From Psilocybe azurescens (Eukaryota; Basidiomycota; Agaricomycetes; Agaricales; Agrocybaceae): a stretch of DNA of 64,000 nt. Location of the stretch: assembly GCA_023853785.1 (NCBI GenBank), contig JAJIRX010000597.1, forward strand, positions 248,001 to 312,000, written 5' to 3'. Under the pieces are notes generated by a model. The model was not told the origin of the DNA. It did not search any database and worked only from the letters and a program-made list of their open reading frames with translations. Made by a program: the position numbers and the translations under genes. The first letter of the stretch is position 1. Each line of letters opens with the position of its first letter. Below are positions 45,381 to 58,133 of the stretch, one piece after another.

Positions 45381-47678
45381 TCAGATGCGGTTAACCGGAT
45401 TGAGGATCAATGGCATCTGATTTCCGGCGCCCGGATCTGACTTGAGAAGCGGACGTTGAACTAGACTCGATTTCTTTATAAGGTCTTCTTTGGGTACGCC
45501 TAGCTTGAATTCGAAAGCTCGAATTAACGTGAACAATAACGCTTTCATCCTAAAAGCTAATTAGCACATGCACCTCAATGGTCAGACAAAATAGGCTTAC
45601 TCTACAAGAGAGAACCGATATCCAATACACGCGCGAGGCCCGCCCAAGAATGTCATCATGTTTCCCCATATGCCTGGGACTTGTCCAACAGTCGGTGGAA
45701 TATTTTCCCATCTTTCTGGCCTGATCATAGAACCAAATAAGGTCATCGGACGTATGAAGAAATTAAAGAAATGATTTTTACTCACTTGAATTCAGCTGCG
45801 TCATCGCCCCAAATCGACTTGTCCCTATTCAAAGCAACGATAGGAATAAGGAAGCTTTGACCTTTGCGAATTCTGCCCAAGTTTGTTAGGATTATGCTTA
45901 TGCATAACAACCGAACAAATCTCACCTTATCCCATCTAGCAGATTGCCATGTACATCGCGAATTGGTTTACCAAGAGGAATGACATCGTCCTTCACAGCG
46001 ACTCGCATGGTGGAACCTACAGGAGAGTGGACTCGAAGTGTTTCTCTGACGACGGCATCAAGATATGGCAAAGCATTGAGTTCGTCCATTGTAGGATTGT
46101 CTGTCCCGACAGCGAGAAGCTCTTCGCGAAGTTTGTCCTGAATTTTAGGCTCCAAAGTCAGAGCATATAGGGCCCATGTTGTCGCGACGCTGTGTGTATG
46201 ATTGTAAGTGAGAATTGTATCAAGAAGAGATATCGTAAAGGCCGACATACCTTGTCGTCTCGTGGCCAGCGACCAGGAATGTAGGAACCTCTGATATCAA
46301 AGAGCGGCGCCATCAACATCCCCAAGGCCGGTGCATAGAAACAACGATAAAGATACGTACGAGCCATTACATCTTCATCTGACATGCGTTGGTGAGCAGG
46401 AAGATCTTTAGAAGTGTTTGCCCTAAGCAACAAGGAAAGCAGGTCTCGTCTTTTCAGCGACTTCTGTTCCACTTTAGTATTGTTATCTTCGGCCATAAGA
46501 CCCATTTTGCTATCGCGTAATAACTCGTTTGCTATACGTTTCATCGTATCCATTGCAGATTTGGCTTTGGCGTCTCCGTCGGATGGCTGCACGTATCACA
46601 CGTTAGTCCAAGAACAAATTGGAGGAGCTATCAACATACGAGAAAACGTAGGGCAGGTACAAATGCCTTGATCAACGGTATGATGGTCATTCTTGTAGAG
46701 GATTGGAAAAGCGTTGAAAAGGCGTCATTCAATTCACTTTTGCTGTTAGCCAAAGCATCAAACTTGTAGTTAAAGCCTAATTTGGGAGTTCACAACACAC
46801 AAGGTAGAACGCATTGAAGTTTAAAGCTCACCAGCCTGTCCAATGACATCCAGTGTCATTTTACTGAGCCAGGAAAGGACCTCTACACGACCTGATTCGC
46901 CTTGCTTGTTCACCTCTCTTTTCCAGACTTCACGAAGCTGTTTCAAATGATGTCTTTAGTTCATCTCAATAGGATCGATAGGACTTACCTCAATAGATTT
47001 GTCGACGAATATCTCTGTCAGTTCTCGTATCTGGGCGGCTCCAAAAGCAGGGTTCTACGAATGATGAGCCAGTCATCTAGAAAGCAGGCACGAGAAAGAC
47101 ATACCATTATCCTCCTCTAGTAAAGGAAAGTAATATCAATAGGATAAATGAATTAGTTATGAAGAATATACGCACTTGCTGCTTGTGTTTGTCTTCCTCT
47201 ACTACAAGGACACCATTCCCAAGGATTTGACTAAGACTGAAGCGCGCTTGTTCCGACTTCTGATAAATGTAGTCGTTCATGAGGATGTGATTGATCGCCT
47301 TCACATCAGTTGTATAGAAGCGGTTCGACTGACATATTACATCAGTTGTTGTTGGCTCAAGGATGGAATTGAAACACAAACTCCGAAGTAAGACTTGTAT
47401 GTGAGCGTTGAGCCATATTCGTCTACCCATTTCTCGTGAAGTACCGAGTTTTCCTAGCAGATAACAAGGTCAACTAGTGAGAATACTATATTGGATTTAA
47501 GGATACGTACGGCTTCGTATATTTCCTTCATGTGCCCGTACATCCAACTAGAGCTAGGAGGACCTCGAAGAACACGTAGCGGTGATGTCCATTGGTCGTA
47601 AAGGACCTTTGCGACTTTGTAAGATATGTAGAAACCCAGAGCGCCCAGAAACGCGAGGAATATCTGTTGGTAACCCAT
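45381..47678 (-). CDS. Cytochrome P450 monooxygenase
   Basis: Heme-thiolate oxidase of the endoplasmic reticulum; substrate unknown. The ATG at 47678 gives an N-terminal anchor ([20 protein letters not shown]) followed by the Pro-rich hinge ([14 protein letters not shown]). Then come [20 protein letters not shown], the C-helix region [20 protein letters not shown], the I-helix AGHETTSVATTW, the K-helix ExxR in [12 protein letters not shown], the PERF-like FKPERW, and the heme loop [14 protein letters not shown] with the axial Cys. The end is [12 protein letters not shown] at 45381. All exons join without frame errors; introns are short. The full set of motifs is intact, so the enzyme is probably functional. 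No biosynthetic cluster is evident around it. Confidence 0.94.
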
Positions 47679-49269
47679 TGAAGGTGGTTGATTATGTAGA
47701 CCAATTATCTTCGGTGTGTAACAGAACTAAAACTTCCAGGTGTTGAGGGTACTTTCTAAAGGTCAAAGCTTGGACCAGCCAACTTATAAATACAATGAGC
47801 TTGGCTGCGGCACGCCAACGCGTCACACAGGCTTGATGGTTAACAACGCTGAGTCGGTGCCACGGTTGACTGATATATTGATTACAGCACTTAAATAGCA
47901 ATATGAGGCGCTGCATACGTACCTCATCAGCATTGGGCGTAATAACGGCCCGGCTGACAAGCAAATGCTTAGAAGTGGGCAGTTGTTTTACTACGTCCTG
48001 GAAGCTCTCATAAATCTACGTCCATTCTATATCAGTAAATCTCAAGTACACATCGATATTTGTATCTCAAAAGGCGTTAGGTTCTATATCCAGGATGGCC
48101 AATGGAGCGTTTTCTGCGATACAACAAACAGCGAGAACTAGAGATAGCCCTGGTACGCAGACGCCTGTTTTCGCTAAAATCGATCGGCGGAAGCGTTGAG
48201 TCCCTTTCTAAAGTCATAGCGAGTACTGGTTTAATTGCATGAGGAGTTATTGGATACGGACGAAATCAGATGCAGATTCAACAAGACGCAGGATTTATAG
48301 AGCTTAGAAATGGAGCGAGTGATTAACGGGGCGGCCGTCGCGCGAGTCTCGAGACAGTGGCACTTTGGCGTCCGTGAGTGATATCACTTCTTTATGAAAG
48401 AGCAGGCACAGTCGGCGGATCCGTCTATATCCTGAAGTTTTATTGCATGAACATACCGACGGTCCGACCGTGTTGACTTCTTTCAAAGAGTAAACCATGA
48501 TTCATACCATAGAGATCAGAAGGCCTACTATAGCTTCTGCCTCGTTCAATAGGCATCGTCTATTTCATGACATACCGCTCGATGCCTACATTATCCGCTC
48601 GGACCACTGCGAACGCCAAACGAACGCCAAGATTGCACAACTGATCACTAGGTAACAAGCTGTTCACTCAGTATTTGGGAGAAAGGCGAGTTTATGTAGT
48701 GTTTGTTGGAGTCATTTCAGGAAGCTGTGCAAGAAGTGGGAAGGAAACTGGAGATTTGAGCGCCGGAAATTCAAAGAGGGAAGCAAGAGGGAAGGGATGA
48801 AGTTCACGGATGAAGTAAATTGGAAGAAAGTCGCGATCAGGACGTCGGGACTCGCCGAAACAGGCATCACGATATTTGATTCCTGGGTCCCGTGATCGAC
48901 TCCGGCACCCCTAAAGAGCCCTAAAGTAATCAATCGCAACACAGTTCTCGAATGACTCTCTATGAAGGCAGCGCTACGAATAAAAGAGGTATGAATGGAG
49001 TATGGAAAAAATACAAGATATAACCGGCTTGGACGGCGTACGTAGATTTTGGCAGCGAGCCTCGAAATTGAGGCGACGCGGCAGAGGAATATAGGTATCT
49101 AACAGTCTCGCGACAATACCTCTCCGACTGCTGTGCGATGTATATATATGGTTAATTTTCATTGTCAAGAGGATTACACATGAATCTGGCAGAGATGGGT
49201 AGCTTACCAGCCCGGTCATGCTCTCTGACTGGTGAGGCTCTCTTGAGGCCAATTTGAGATCGGGCGTTG
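47679..49269. other. 1.6-kb intergenic region, no supported gene
   Basis: Upstream of the P450 gene. Minus-strand frames (47692-47964, 48974-49252) start without ATG and have no motif. No RNA gene or repeat seen. Confidence 0.4.
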
Positions 49270-51400
49270 TAGAAGGGATCTAATAGCGAAATAGGGATTC
49301 GTCGAGTTGCCGAGTGAATGGAGCTATTTCTAAGTTCATAAAATCCTTGTCTTTGTTAACAATAATGAAGTTGAGAATAGCCCGATGAAATACTTCATGA
49401 ACAAAATCGGGTCGAGTCATTGGGTTATCCTCTGCCAGGTAGTACGGGTCAGGATACACAACTTGTGTTAGAGTTGTAAGCAGCCTGAGAGCAGAAGAAA
49501 ACTTCGAGTGAAGAGTGGTCTCTTTCAGACTAATCTGGGGCATGAGGGCATTCCGCGACACGCAGTTCGAAGTGCGAACAAAATATGACCAGTTACCAGT
49601 GTCGATGTTTGATGGTGTTCCTAGGCTCCGGGTTGGGCAGGATAAACCAATACAAAATGATCCAGAAAATCGATTCCGCATCGTGGTACTAGAGCCCATG
49701 TCTCCATTCGCGCGGAGTCAAAATGATGTCTTCGTTAAGTAAAAAATCCCTTCTAATTTTATCGAAGAGTGGTGTGCACTCTGGGTGACATTGTTTGTAA
49801 ATAGGAGATGGCTCCGGTACTCCAGCGAGGGTTACGGGCTCTACTGAAAGGTCTGGAAATGGCCATTCGTTACGGACAGCTCTGGCAATGAAAAGCGGTG
49901 TTCACCGTCGAATATATATTAGAAAGATAGCATGTATATCTCTTTGAGTTATGGCGAACCATTTGGCCAATCCGAGCATGTATGGCATCAGTCTTGACAT
50001 CTAGGCGCTTGGCACGATTGAAATCAATAGGAATAAGAAGATCAGAGTTGTTGGCTCAGAATCAGTCAATATCCAAAACATTGCTACTGTCTCGTACCTT
50101 TCACCCAGAAGATGCTTTATAGGGCAAAATTTTGATTCTCTAGGACGCCCAACCTGGTTGGCTTTGGCCCCTCCCTGTTAAGGGCGGCATCGGATTCGTC
50201 ATAGGCACTGACAACAATATTCGCAACACTAAGATCGCGATAAAGAATATTGCGTTTAAACCTAAGGTGTTTCGTCACTAGTATGATATGTAAATACGCA
50301 GAACTCGTTATGTATACGATTGAGACACTGACCTTCCAGGATGTCCTATGCAGCTTCCAACATAGCTTTGAATGTCCTTATACTCATGAAAAAACCCCTG
50401 CTGCAAGAACCCCAGGCGACACTTGATTCTATGATTAGGCACTGGTATTTCCCACTCCTCGTCGTATATAAGTTTCACCACACCAGGTGTCTCTTCTTCA
50501 TGGGTATGTTTTAAGGATCTCCGACTCGATGAATTGCGCCACGCGGCAATATTGGTCCTACACGTAGAGGTATACTGTTAATCATGATTGGTTCAGAAGT
50601 CGCGAACACGTATGTGGCGGTTTCAAAGGAATTGCTGGCATAAGTCACTCGAAACTTTGGATATCTCTATGTCTCTCCGGGCACTGTGGTCTTGAGAAGC
50701 AGGGTGTATTCGCATTCTTGCAATTGCGGATCGAACTTGATCTCATATCGATTGTCCTTGAATTTATCGGGATTGTAGAGATCGATCAACGCGTATAGAA
50801 GCGGTGGAAGGCGGTCGCCGTCGAAATCAAGTTAAATGTCGATTATGCCTTGCCCAGTGATTCCAGCAAAGAATGTGACAGTTGAACCGTCGACAAGGGA
50901 GGCCAGGAGCGACGAAAAGGTCAGGTCGAACGAGAACCATGTAATGAGGATATGATGCAACACGGCTCCTTCATGTGTTGGTAGATTCCTCGTCAGACGC
51001 CGTGATCTCGCCCGCGAGTTGAATCAGTGGCCAAGCGTAAACTTGATCGTCGTGGAGCCAGTTGTCTCGGAGGGCTGCAACCAATTTTGGTGTACGTTAA
51101 GTGTTTCTGACTTGCTCTGAGACTTTTAAACACCAAAAGAGAGGGCAGAGCATTAAATGCTAAGGTTGAAAATGTCCTACCAGTGTAAGACGTGTCCGTG
51201 ACCCTTCGTAGCAAATATGCACTCCAATATTTCATTGGCACAATCAACGAAGGCATCTTTCTTGGTCATTTTCCATTGTTTGTTGATGCCTGTGAAATGG
51301 GTTGTATTCTGGTTTCCGTCGTTTAGACACTCGAGATATTCATCCAGTCCGATTGGGGCGCGTCATTGAGCACAAGTCAAGTAAATTTAGCAACCAACAG
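49270..51400 (-). pseudogene. Decayed FunK1 kinase copy
   Basis: Collinear with the FunK1 gene at 41331-44047 but broken by many stops and frame changes. Recognisable pieces on the minus strand run from the N-terminal part (PSLIVPMKYWSAYLLRR; MKYLGTYMIRR in the intact copy) through a ribose-kinase-like catalytic loop remnant (ILYRDLSVANIVV-type, near 50240) to RPDFVHEVFHRAILNFIIVN, which in the intact copy is RPDFVHEVFQRAILNFIIKH. DNA similarity extends across introns. Unlike the single homopolymer slips in core genes, the damage here includes many scattered changes, so this is a genuine pseudogene. Confidence 0.85.
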
Positions 51401-52204
51401 TTCGACACGCGTTGATATCAGGGCAGCAGTTTTGATAGCCTTTACAGGGTATATGAATTCATAGCCAGCACCGATTATCCACAAGGCAGAGAGTGAGATG
51501 GCTGTTCAGAGGTGAGGCCCTGAGGTTGCCTTGAGGAGCGTAAGAGCAGTGCTATGTTGACCTGAATGAGCACTGCTTGACATCGCACCGCGGCCCGAAA
51601 TGCTCACGTGGGTGTCAATAAACGCGATCGGGGAAGCATTGCAGAGCCGCTTACCCTACATACGTTCCACCACGACTTCCCAAGGCCTCAGTTTCTTAGA
51701 TCGGACTGCCACATCTACAGTTGTAAGTCCAGGATAACAAGCTTTCTTCGTTTCAAGCGGTCTTATCCATTCGATCAGGTAGAGGCAAGCTCCTGGTACC
51801 AAATCTCCTTCAAGAACGTCGCAGGCCAATAAATAATGAGTTCATCGTTTTCCGGATACTGTTAAGACACTCGGTAAGCAATCAGTGATTTATCGCGGGA
51901 TTTACAAAATTTACGGTTATGATCAGTTTCAGTCATCTAAAATCATCTTGTCTGCCTCTGCTTCCGGTTGGTTCAACTAAGTTTCTTTCATACTCGTTTT
52001 GTACTTCACTCTCAATCAAGGCTCCGCTAGACTTGTGAGTCATGTTCTATTTACCATGCTTTTTCTAATGATCTTTCTCGTGAGGATCCTCCTATCCTCC
52101 TATCCACTTTCTATTATCTGTTGATGCAATCTTTTCTGACGACCGTGCATTGCAGGTCTACATTCCTGGAACCGTAATAGTATACCCCGGAACAATAAAT
52201 CACG
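51401..52204. promoter_or_regulatory. Upstream region of the first DUF6699 gene
   Basis: About 0.8 kb between the FunK1 relic and the ATG at 52205. A frame at 51608-51832 has no ATG start. It presumably contains the promoter and leader of the DUF6699 gene; no clear motif. Confidence 0.35.
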
Positions 52205-53972
52205 ATGTCGAGTCGCGCCAGAACGCCCACCACGCCTTTTATTCCCCCCTTTGGAACCCCGGAGGGGTCTCCTGCACCAGTCGTACCAGGACAGCTTCAC
52301 CCCCATCGTAGTCCTAATCCTGCACAGGCATACCTACACTCACCTTATGCCACTACCCCATTTATTCCCTCGTTGAATGTATCGCCTATGGGAACCCCTG
52401 GTGTGATTCCAGCAGTCATACCGGGAGCTCCGTCTGGAGGACCCCCATCGCGGCAGGGCCTTTCTCACGACTTCGTTGGTTATCCCTCAGGTGCCGACCC
52501 TTGGTCTTCCCCTAACTCACAAGGCCATCCCCCAACACCGATGCTTGGAGGATACGGTCACCCAATGTCACCCTGGCATGCGCAGCCTCCAAATACAGCA
52601 CCGGCCGCATACGCTAACTTCAGTACACCATGGAGCCATTCTGCTTCATTGCCTTCACCTTGGGCACCGAACGGCAGAGGCATTCCACAAGGGCCAGGAG
52701 GCATTCCACAAGGACCAGGAGGCATTCCACAAGGACCAGGAGGATATTCACCTTACTCAGCCGGATATACGCCTGTATTCCCACCTGGCCAGCTACCCGG
52801 AGGATATGGAGGACATGGAGGGCATGGAGGGCATGGAGGGTATGGGGGTCCACCTCCACTCCAACAAGCCCCACAAGCCTGGGGAATGCAAGGAATGCAA
52901 CCTCAGATGCACCCTCAGATGGCTCCGCAACAACAACAACAACAAGGCCACTTTGGTGGACACCCGGACTGGCTGCAACAGATGGCTCCGCAACAACATC
53001 AACAAGGCCACTTTGGTGGACATCCGGACTGGCTGCAACAGGCGGCTATGCAGCAGGGAGGTTTTGGCCCGCCACACGCTGGCCATCCCCCGCGATCGGC
53101 AATGGACTTGCATTCCCAGAGAACAGACCAAATACCTCCCTTCACTGTAGGCCTCCACTGTAAGCTCAACCCAAATATCACACGACACAACAGCCACTGA
53201 TAACTTCTTCATATCTGCAGATGGTCCTGTGCTTGAGCCTAATATAGTTCACATCCTTGGAGTTCAGTTACGCTTGAACCCATTGCTTATGCCCCTTCCC
53301 GAGGACGGGTCCGATCAAGTGCATCTCAACTGGAATATGCTATTCCCCACCTCGGACGTGCACCGCTCGTCGGATCCTACTCATCTTTCTTGGTCGAAAG
53401 GCCGAGACGAGCCAGCAACTTTCCCGCGTGTTTCTTGTTTGAACATTATAACGGAGAGCATGCCATGGATTATCGAGGCTCGGGCGACAGAGAAAAACCG
53501 AGGGCTGACCTGCGGCGAGGTCATCGATACCATAGGCCGCAGCCTATCCCGACTCACTTCCGAAGCAGATTACAGAAACTTATCTCCGCCAGCCAAACGC
53601 GACCTCAAGCTCGCGTACCAATACAACCGCGAGCGGAATCATGGCGTGCCGGGTGGGCTGCTTGGACAAGGGATGAAGCGCCTTGATTATCTGGGACGGA
53701 GCACCATGTTCGCCGGGATCGAAGTCAACGACCGCGTGTTGAGAAAGTTGCATGGCATGCCGCTTCCGTGCTTTGTGGTTTTGAAAACTTTAAATTCGTA
53801 CCCGATGACAGATAGGGAGAGGAGGGATCAGGAGGTTCGGCAGAGGTCAGGCAGCTCTCAAGGCCATCGATCCCGGGCCAATTCAACGAACACTCGCATT
53901 CACGTACAATCTCCAAGTTCGACGGGAGGCTCTGATGAGGAATCTGCTGATTACGATCCCGACCACCACTGA
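52205..53972 (+). CDS. DUF6699 protein with long Pro/Gly/Gln-rich N-terminus
   Basis: Function unknown; the DUF6699 domain is widespread in Agaricomycetes. The first exon encodes about 320 low-complexity residues: TPTTPFIPPFGTPEGSP, then a 7-residue repeat GIPQGPG three times (52679-52741), GGHG repeats, and a duplicated block containing QGHFGGHPDWLQQ. A 52-nt intron with donor GTAAGC splits a Tyr codon and leads to YGPVLEPNIVHILGVQLRLN. The DUF6699 core is LNPLLMPLPEDGSDQVHLNW, PATFPRVSCLNIITESMPWI, LTCGEVIDTIGRSLSRLTSE and RLDYLGRSTMFAGIEVND. A Ser-rich tail ends at 53972. The N-terminus is probably disordered. The same split-Tyr intron occurs in the neighbouring paralogue at 54671-55624. 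Confidence 0.82.
52679..52741 (+). repeat. 21-bp in-frame tandem repeat (GIPQGPG x3)
   Basis: Three copies of a 21-bp unit (GGCATTCCACAAGGACCAGG plus A); the first has one base change. In frame inside the DUF6699 gene, so copy-number change would only add or remove seven residues. Confidence 0.9.
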
Positions 53973-54670
53973 TCACGTCCAATGAATATCGGTTTCTTTC
54001 TTTTCTTCTTTTCTTTGCGTGTCATATTTCCTTTCCCATGACATTTTACCTCAACTCTTTTTCTCTCCATTTTCTCTTTCAATTTCAACTCCCGTGGAAC
54101 TCTAAGACTCTGCAATCCTGCTCTACCCACTCTCACGCACACGTATCCCCAACTTGCACTGTTATTCACTGTACTTTTCAGCCCAGATAACGTCCTCCGG
54201 TATTGTATTCTACTATCTCACGTTCAGCTACCGTAACCACCATTTCTGCCCATCGTCGCTCTCTCTCTCTCTCTTTCAATGTCTTCTTAGGTTTTCTTTT
54301 TCCCATTCAATTCTTTCCTCTTCTCTGCTTGCTGGGTCCATATCTTATGCCGTATGAAGTATGTATACATAACAACTTGATCGCTCTTTACTTTTCTTTT
54401 TTCATGTCGTTTTACGCTGTCAGACTATCAGATTGATGTCTGAAGTTATCCCAAAAAGGTGCTACATAGCCTACGACCCATTCATTCATCCTTTTGAATA
54501 ACAAATATTTTACATTCCACGACTCCGATATCCAGACAACAATATACCAAAAATGACGATTAAGCAAGCAAAAGGTAGGTCTCCGGCCGGATATAAGAAA
54601 AATGTGTACGATGGTATCCAAGATAGAAGAGATCGAAAAAGAAAAAGAATTTTGGAGAAGATGTGAAGGT
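53973..54670. other. Convergent 3' flanks of the two DUF6699 genes
   Basis: About 0.7 kb, strongly pyrimidine-rich on the plus strand (long CT and T runs, including a CT microsatellite near 54260-54275). No gene supported; the frames are translations of low-complexity sequence. Confidence 0.45.
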
Positions 54671-55624
54671 TCAACTGATTAGCTCCATGACGAGGATGTT
54701 AGGTGCCCTGAATCCAAGCCGCGCTCGCGCATAGTTGTCGTCTCTGTCGAATCTGTCCACATATACTCGGTCTCGAAGCCAGTCTGAAAGATAAAACAAA
54801 ATCACAATTAATCATTGCTGCTCTGCGAAGAACATGAAGCTTGGAGAAAGGGTGGCTGCCACTCACCGACGCGTCTGATCCTGTCAGGTACATTAGCTGG
54901 GGGATAGTTGTATCCCCAGCCCGCGGGCACCTGGTTACCCTGAGCAGTCGCGAAATTGTTCCCTGCAGTCCTTCTCATATGATCCTGTATCCTCGCTGGG
55001 ACGGTGGAAAGTTCAAATTCAGTGACCGTGTTCTCTGTATACCTGAGGACCCATCGCAATACGATGTAAGCAAAATAATGATGACACTACCAAGGAAGAG
55101 ACGTACTCCTTGAACAGAGCAGAGCATAGATCACCGATCGTCACCCCGGAATCTTTCTTCACGATCGTGCACCATGGGGAGTGTTTGGATATGATGATGA
55201 GCTGGGAGACGCGCGGGAGGGTTGCGGGCTCGTCCTTTCCGTGCATGACATGTTCTCCGTTCGCGGTTGGGACCATCGTGCCGCTGTAGCCTGTCGATAT
55301 CGAAACGAAACGAAAGATGGTAAGATTTAAGGATGAGGATGGTTTTAGGTTGAATGTGCAATAGACGCACTCACCCGATACCAGATTGAATTGGAGCGGG
55401 ATCTTGTCCAGTTTTCCCTCTATAATGGGGTTAAGCTCCAGCTCGGTGTTCTGTCCGCTGTTGAGGAGGTATAGGTCTGTCTGGCTTAGAACCGGGCCAT
55501 CTGTTCATATCCAAACGTCGCGTTCATTCATTCAACATCAATGACACTATTATTCGAGATATAGAGACGACGTACATGAAGCTCCCGGGGTCCATCTGCT
55601 AACTGATGGCATTGCCATTGCCAT
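54671..55624 (-). CDS. Second DUF6699 protein
   Basis: Short paralogue of the 52205 gene without the low-complexity N-terminus. Three in-frame ATGs 6 nt apart (55624, 55618, 55612) open it; the first is used here. Exon 1 gives MPSVSRWTPGAS and ends in the first base of a Tyr codon; after the intron come YGPVLSQTDLYLLNSGQNTE and LNPIIEGKLDKIPLQFNLVS. The domain continues with PATLPRVSQLIIISKHSPWC, VTIGDLCSALFKEY, RIRRVDWLRDRVYVDRFDRD and RARLGFRAPNILVMELIS, stop at 54671. Four introns join in frame. The split-Tyr intron before GPVL is at the same place and phase as in the neighbour, evidence for duplication. Confidence 0.82.
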
Positions 55625-56306
55625 TTTTCTTGTTGTTGCCTGCGACGAGTGTGTTTGCAGTGCAGTTTTATCGTGCCCTAGCGCGTCTGATTAGTCAAAG
55701 CCTCCACTCAGGTCGAGTCAATGTTCAGGGTGGGAACCTCGGGGATGAAGATTGTAGAAACAGCCTCGTGTTTACAACGCAGAACACTGGCGGCAGTGTC
55801 GGGTCGGGGGTAATAATCTAATCGTGATTGCTGGAGAGAGCACCCCGGAAAGGAAAGCGATCAATTGCTGACTGCTAATTGCAGACAGGGGTAGGCCACC
55901 TGTGTCGACCTGTGCATGTACTACTTGGGCTAACGGAGGGATTGGTAGAGATTCAGAAGGAAATGTGGTGCTAGATTTTTTGTTTAATACCGGGTGGATA
56001 AGTACCGATTTCATTTTTGTGCTGTACTGATTCCTGCCTATACAGCCACCCACATACTATTACACCTTTCCTTAAAGCACAGTCTCTCACACAATTGATG
56101 GATAGAACGGATGAGAGCAAATACTTATATCCGACACAGAATGAAGATGTTAAGAGCATTCTAGTCTCTAAATCCATTTACAAAACGCAGGGTTCAATGG
56201 GGTCGGTACACGACGGAATGGCTACAGGAACACCAAACGTTCTCAAAGAAGCTCACAGAGACGGGCTTAAATGGACGGCTCACATGCATAAGTACAAGCC
56301 GCACTC
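55625..56306. other. Intergenic
   Basis: About 0.7 kb upstream of the second DUF6699 gene and downstream of the MFS gene. No frame with a known motif; nothing else seen. Confidence 0.35.
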
Positions 56307-58133
56307 CTAGTCCAAGCGGCGAGGCAAACGCGAAGCCAAACCGATACTTCCGACGGTAACAAATATGAGAACCACGTACGCGGCATAGCCCCACAGCACA
56401 TGCCGCTCTATGGAAAGAGACAGCAGGCTGCTCACCATCACTGGCGTCACGATTCTCCCAATCGACACGAGCGTCTGGCTGAGACCGTTAGTCGCACCCA
56501 AGGATCTTTTGTTCGGTGCTGCGGCAGTGATGAACATGTACACACAGCCTGTTTCAAGGCAGTGGGCATCATCAGCATAAGGCAATAGTTATAGGGATGA
56601 AGGACCAAGATGGAGAATCCTTGCGGTATAAGATATAACGCACCGAAGCCCAGTTCCATAATAAGGGAGCAGGATAATTGGCAACCAAGCATTATCCATA
56701 CAACGTAAGAGAAGCCTTTCTCCGACACGAGAAGATTCATCAGAGGCGAAAACGCGAAAATGGGGATGAACGCGGCAATAGCAGCCATGAATACAGTTTT
56801 GACGCCGAATCGGCGCACGAGTCTTCCTAGCATTACCGTCTGGAATATACTGTTTGTGATGCCATAGGTCCCTAAGATGATACCCACTTCACGAGGAGGA
56901 AGAGCAAGGCCCCCGATTGTTACGGGCATGGCGAGGAAAAGAGGCTGGATGACATTGGACGAGGCGTGTAAGGATGCAATAGAGACGTAATTCAGGAGAG
57001 GTATAAGTATCTTCCACTGAAGCAAGGACCTGAGCGGAACGGGTTCCGAGTTTAGAGTTCTTGTAGGTTGAGTATCTGAAGGGCGGAGGAGAGGTTCCAG
57101 TTCTCTGTCTCGCTGGGGTCGCCTGTGAAAAATCCCCTCTGGAACCGTCTGCATTGACATTCTGAGTCAACTGTAAATCTAAAACAATGGGCTACTACGA
57201 ACCTCTTTGAGGAACACAAAAACGACACACGACGCGAAAATAGCGAAGGAGGCCATGATTCCGCATGGGAGAAAATAAGGATATTCCACCCAAAAGTGCC
57301 CGGGAAAGACATCGGGAAAATGGTCGCGAGGACGAGCAAGCCATCCTCCGGTAAAAGCCCTGAGGATCATAGGTTAAAATTTTGCCTCTATAGTCGAAAT
57401 GAAAATGGCGCGACAAACCCAAAGGAGCTTCCGACCGCCCAAGGTACGTGAAGCAATGCAAAGGCATCAGCACTGTTGCTGTGGTCGGATATTTCACCGA
57501 CCATACTCTTGATGACACCTGACCACCGTATTAAATGCTTACATTGCACAGATTACTCTCTTTCGCACTCACCTGCATTGCTGTTCAAGGCAGTAAATAT
57601 GCATCGACTTCCAAAGACATCAGTAAGTTGCCCAAAAATACGTAGAAGTTATCCATACCTGACTACAAGTCCCCAAAAGTTTTCGAAAGACCGAACGAGG
57701 TGGTTGCTACTGCTAGTGCCAGAGTCCCCAGTAATAAAATGGGCTTTCTCCCTATCTGGTCGGATAGTCTACTCCAGTACATAACGCTAACCAGCGAGAG
57801 AAGCTGGCGTATAGACTCCTATCATAGAAAGACACTGTTGAGGATACAATGTCAGGAGGAATGGAGCAGCCACCGACCATGATCCCTGCGTAATAGCCAA
57901 CCCTGGCACCGTCTCCTCCAGTAACAGAGGTCAAGAGCTGACACCGACATCAAACGCATCAATAGCGGCTGAAGCCAACACTATATCCCGTACCTCATTC
58001 AAAAATGGGAATATAACATAGGAAGAGGCCGATTCAGTAAATCGTAAGAGCAGGAGTATGGAAAGCTGAGCTATAGGAAGGGGGTTCGTCGTGTTTTTAA
58101 GCCATCTCCTCTTGCATCAAGGGAGTTTGACAT
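56307..58133 (-). CDS. Major facilitator superfamily transporter
   Basis: Twelve-helix secondary transporter, of the fungal group related to ZIFL1 and yeast YCR023C; the substrate is unknown. The ATG at 58133 gives MSNSLDARGDGLKTRRTP, then TM1 (LPIAQLSILLLLRFTESASS). VTGGDGARVGYYAGI, the loop 2-3 motif YWSRLSDQIGRKPILLLGTL, and GEISDHSNSADAFALLHVPW follow. A large loop (LARPRDHFPDVFPGHFWVEY) precedes TM6. The second half includes LRSLLQWKILIPLLNYVSIA, MLGRLVRRFGVKTVFMAAIA, FITAAAPNKRSLGATNGLSQ and the end IGLASRLPRRLD. One base is missing in the run 58080-58084 (C on the coding strand); adding it links RRTP to LPIAQL. The sequence is split by many short introns. Confidence 0.88.

Noticed and set aside
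53973..54436. Phe/Ser-rich frames between the DUF6699 genes
   Set aside because: Translations of a pyrimidine-rich 3' region; low complexity without domain.
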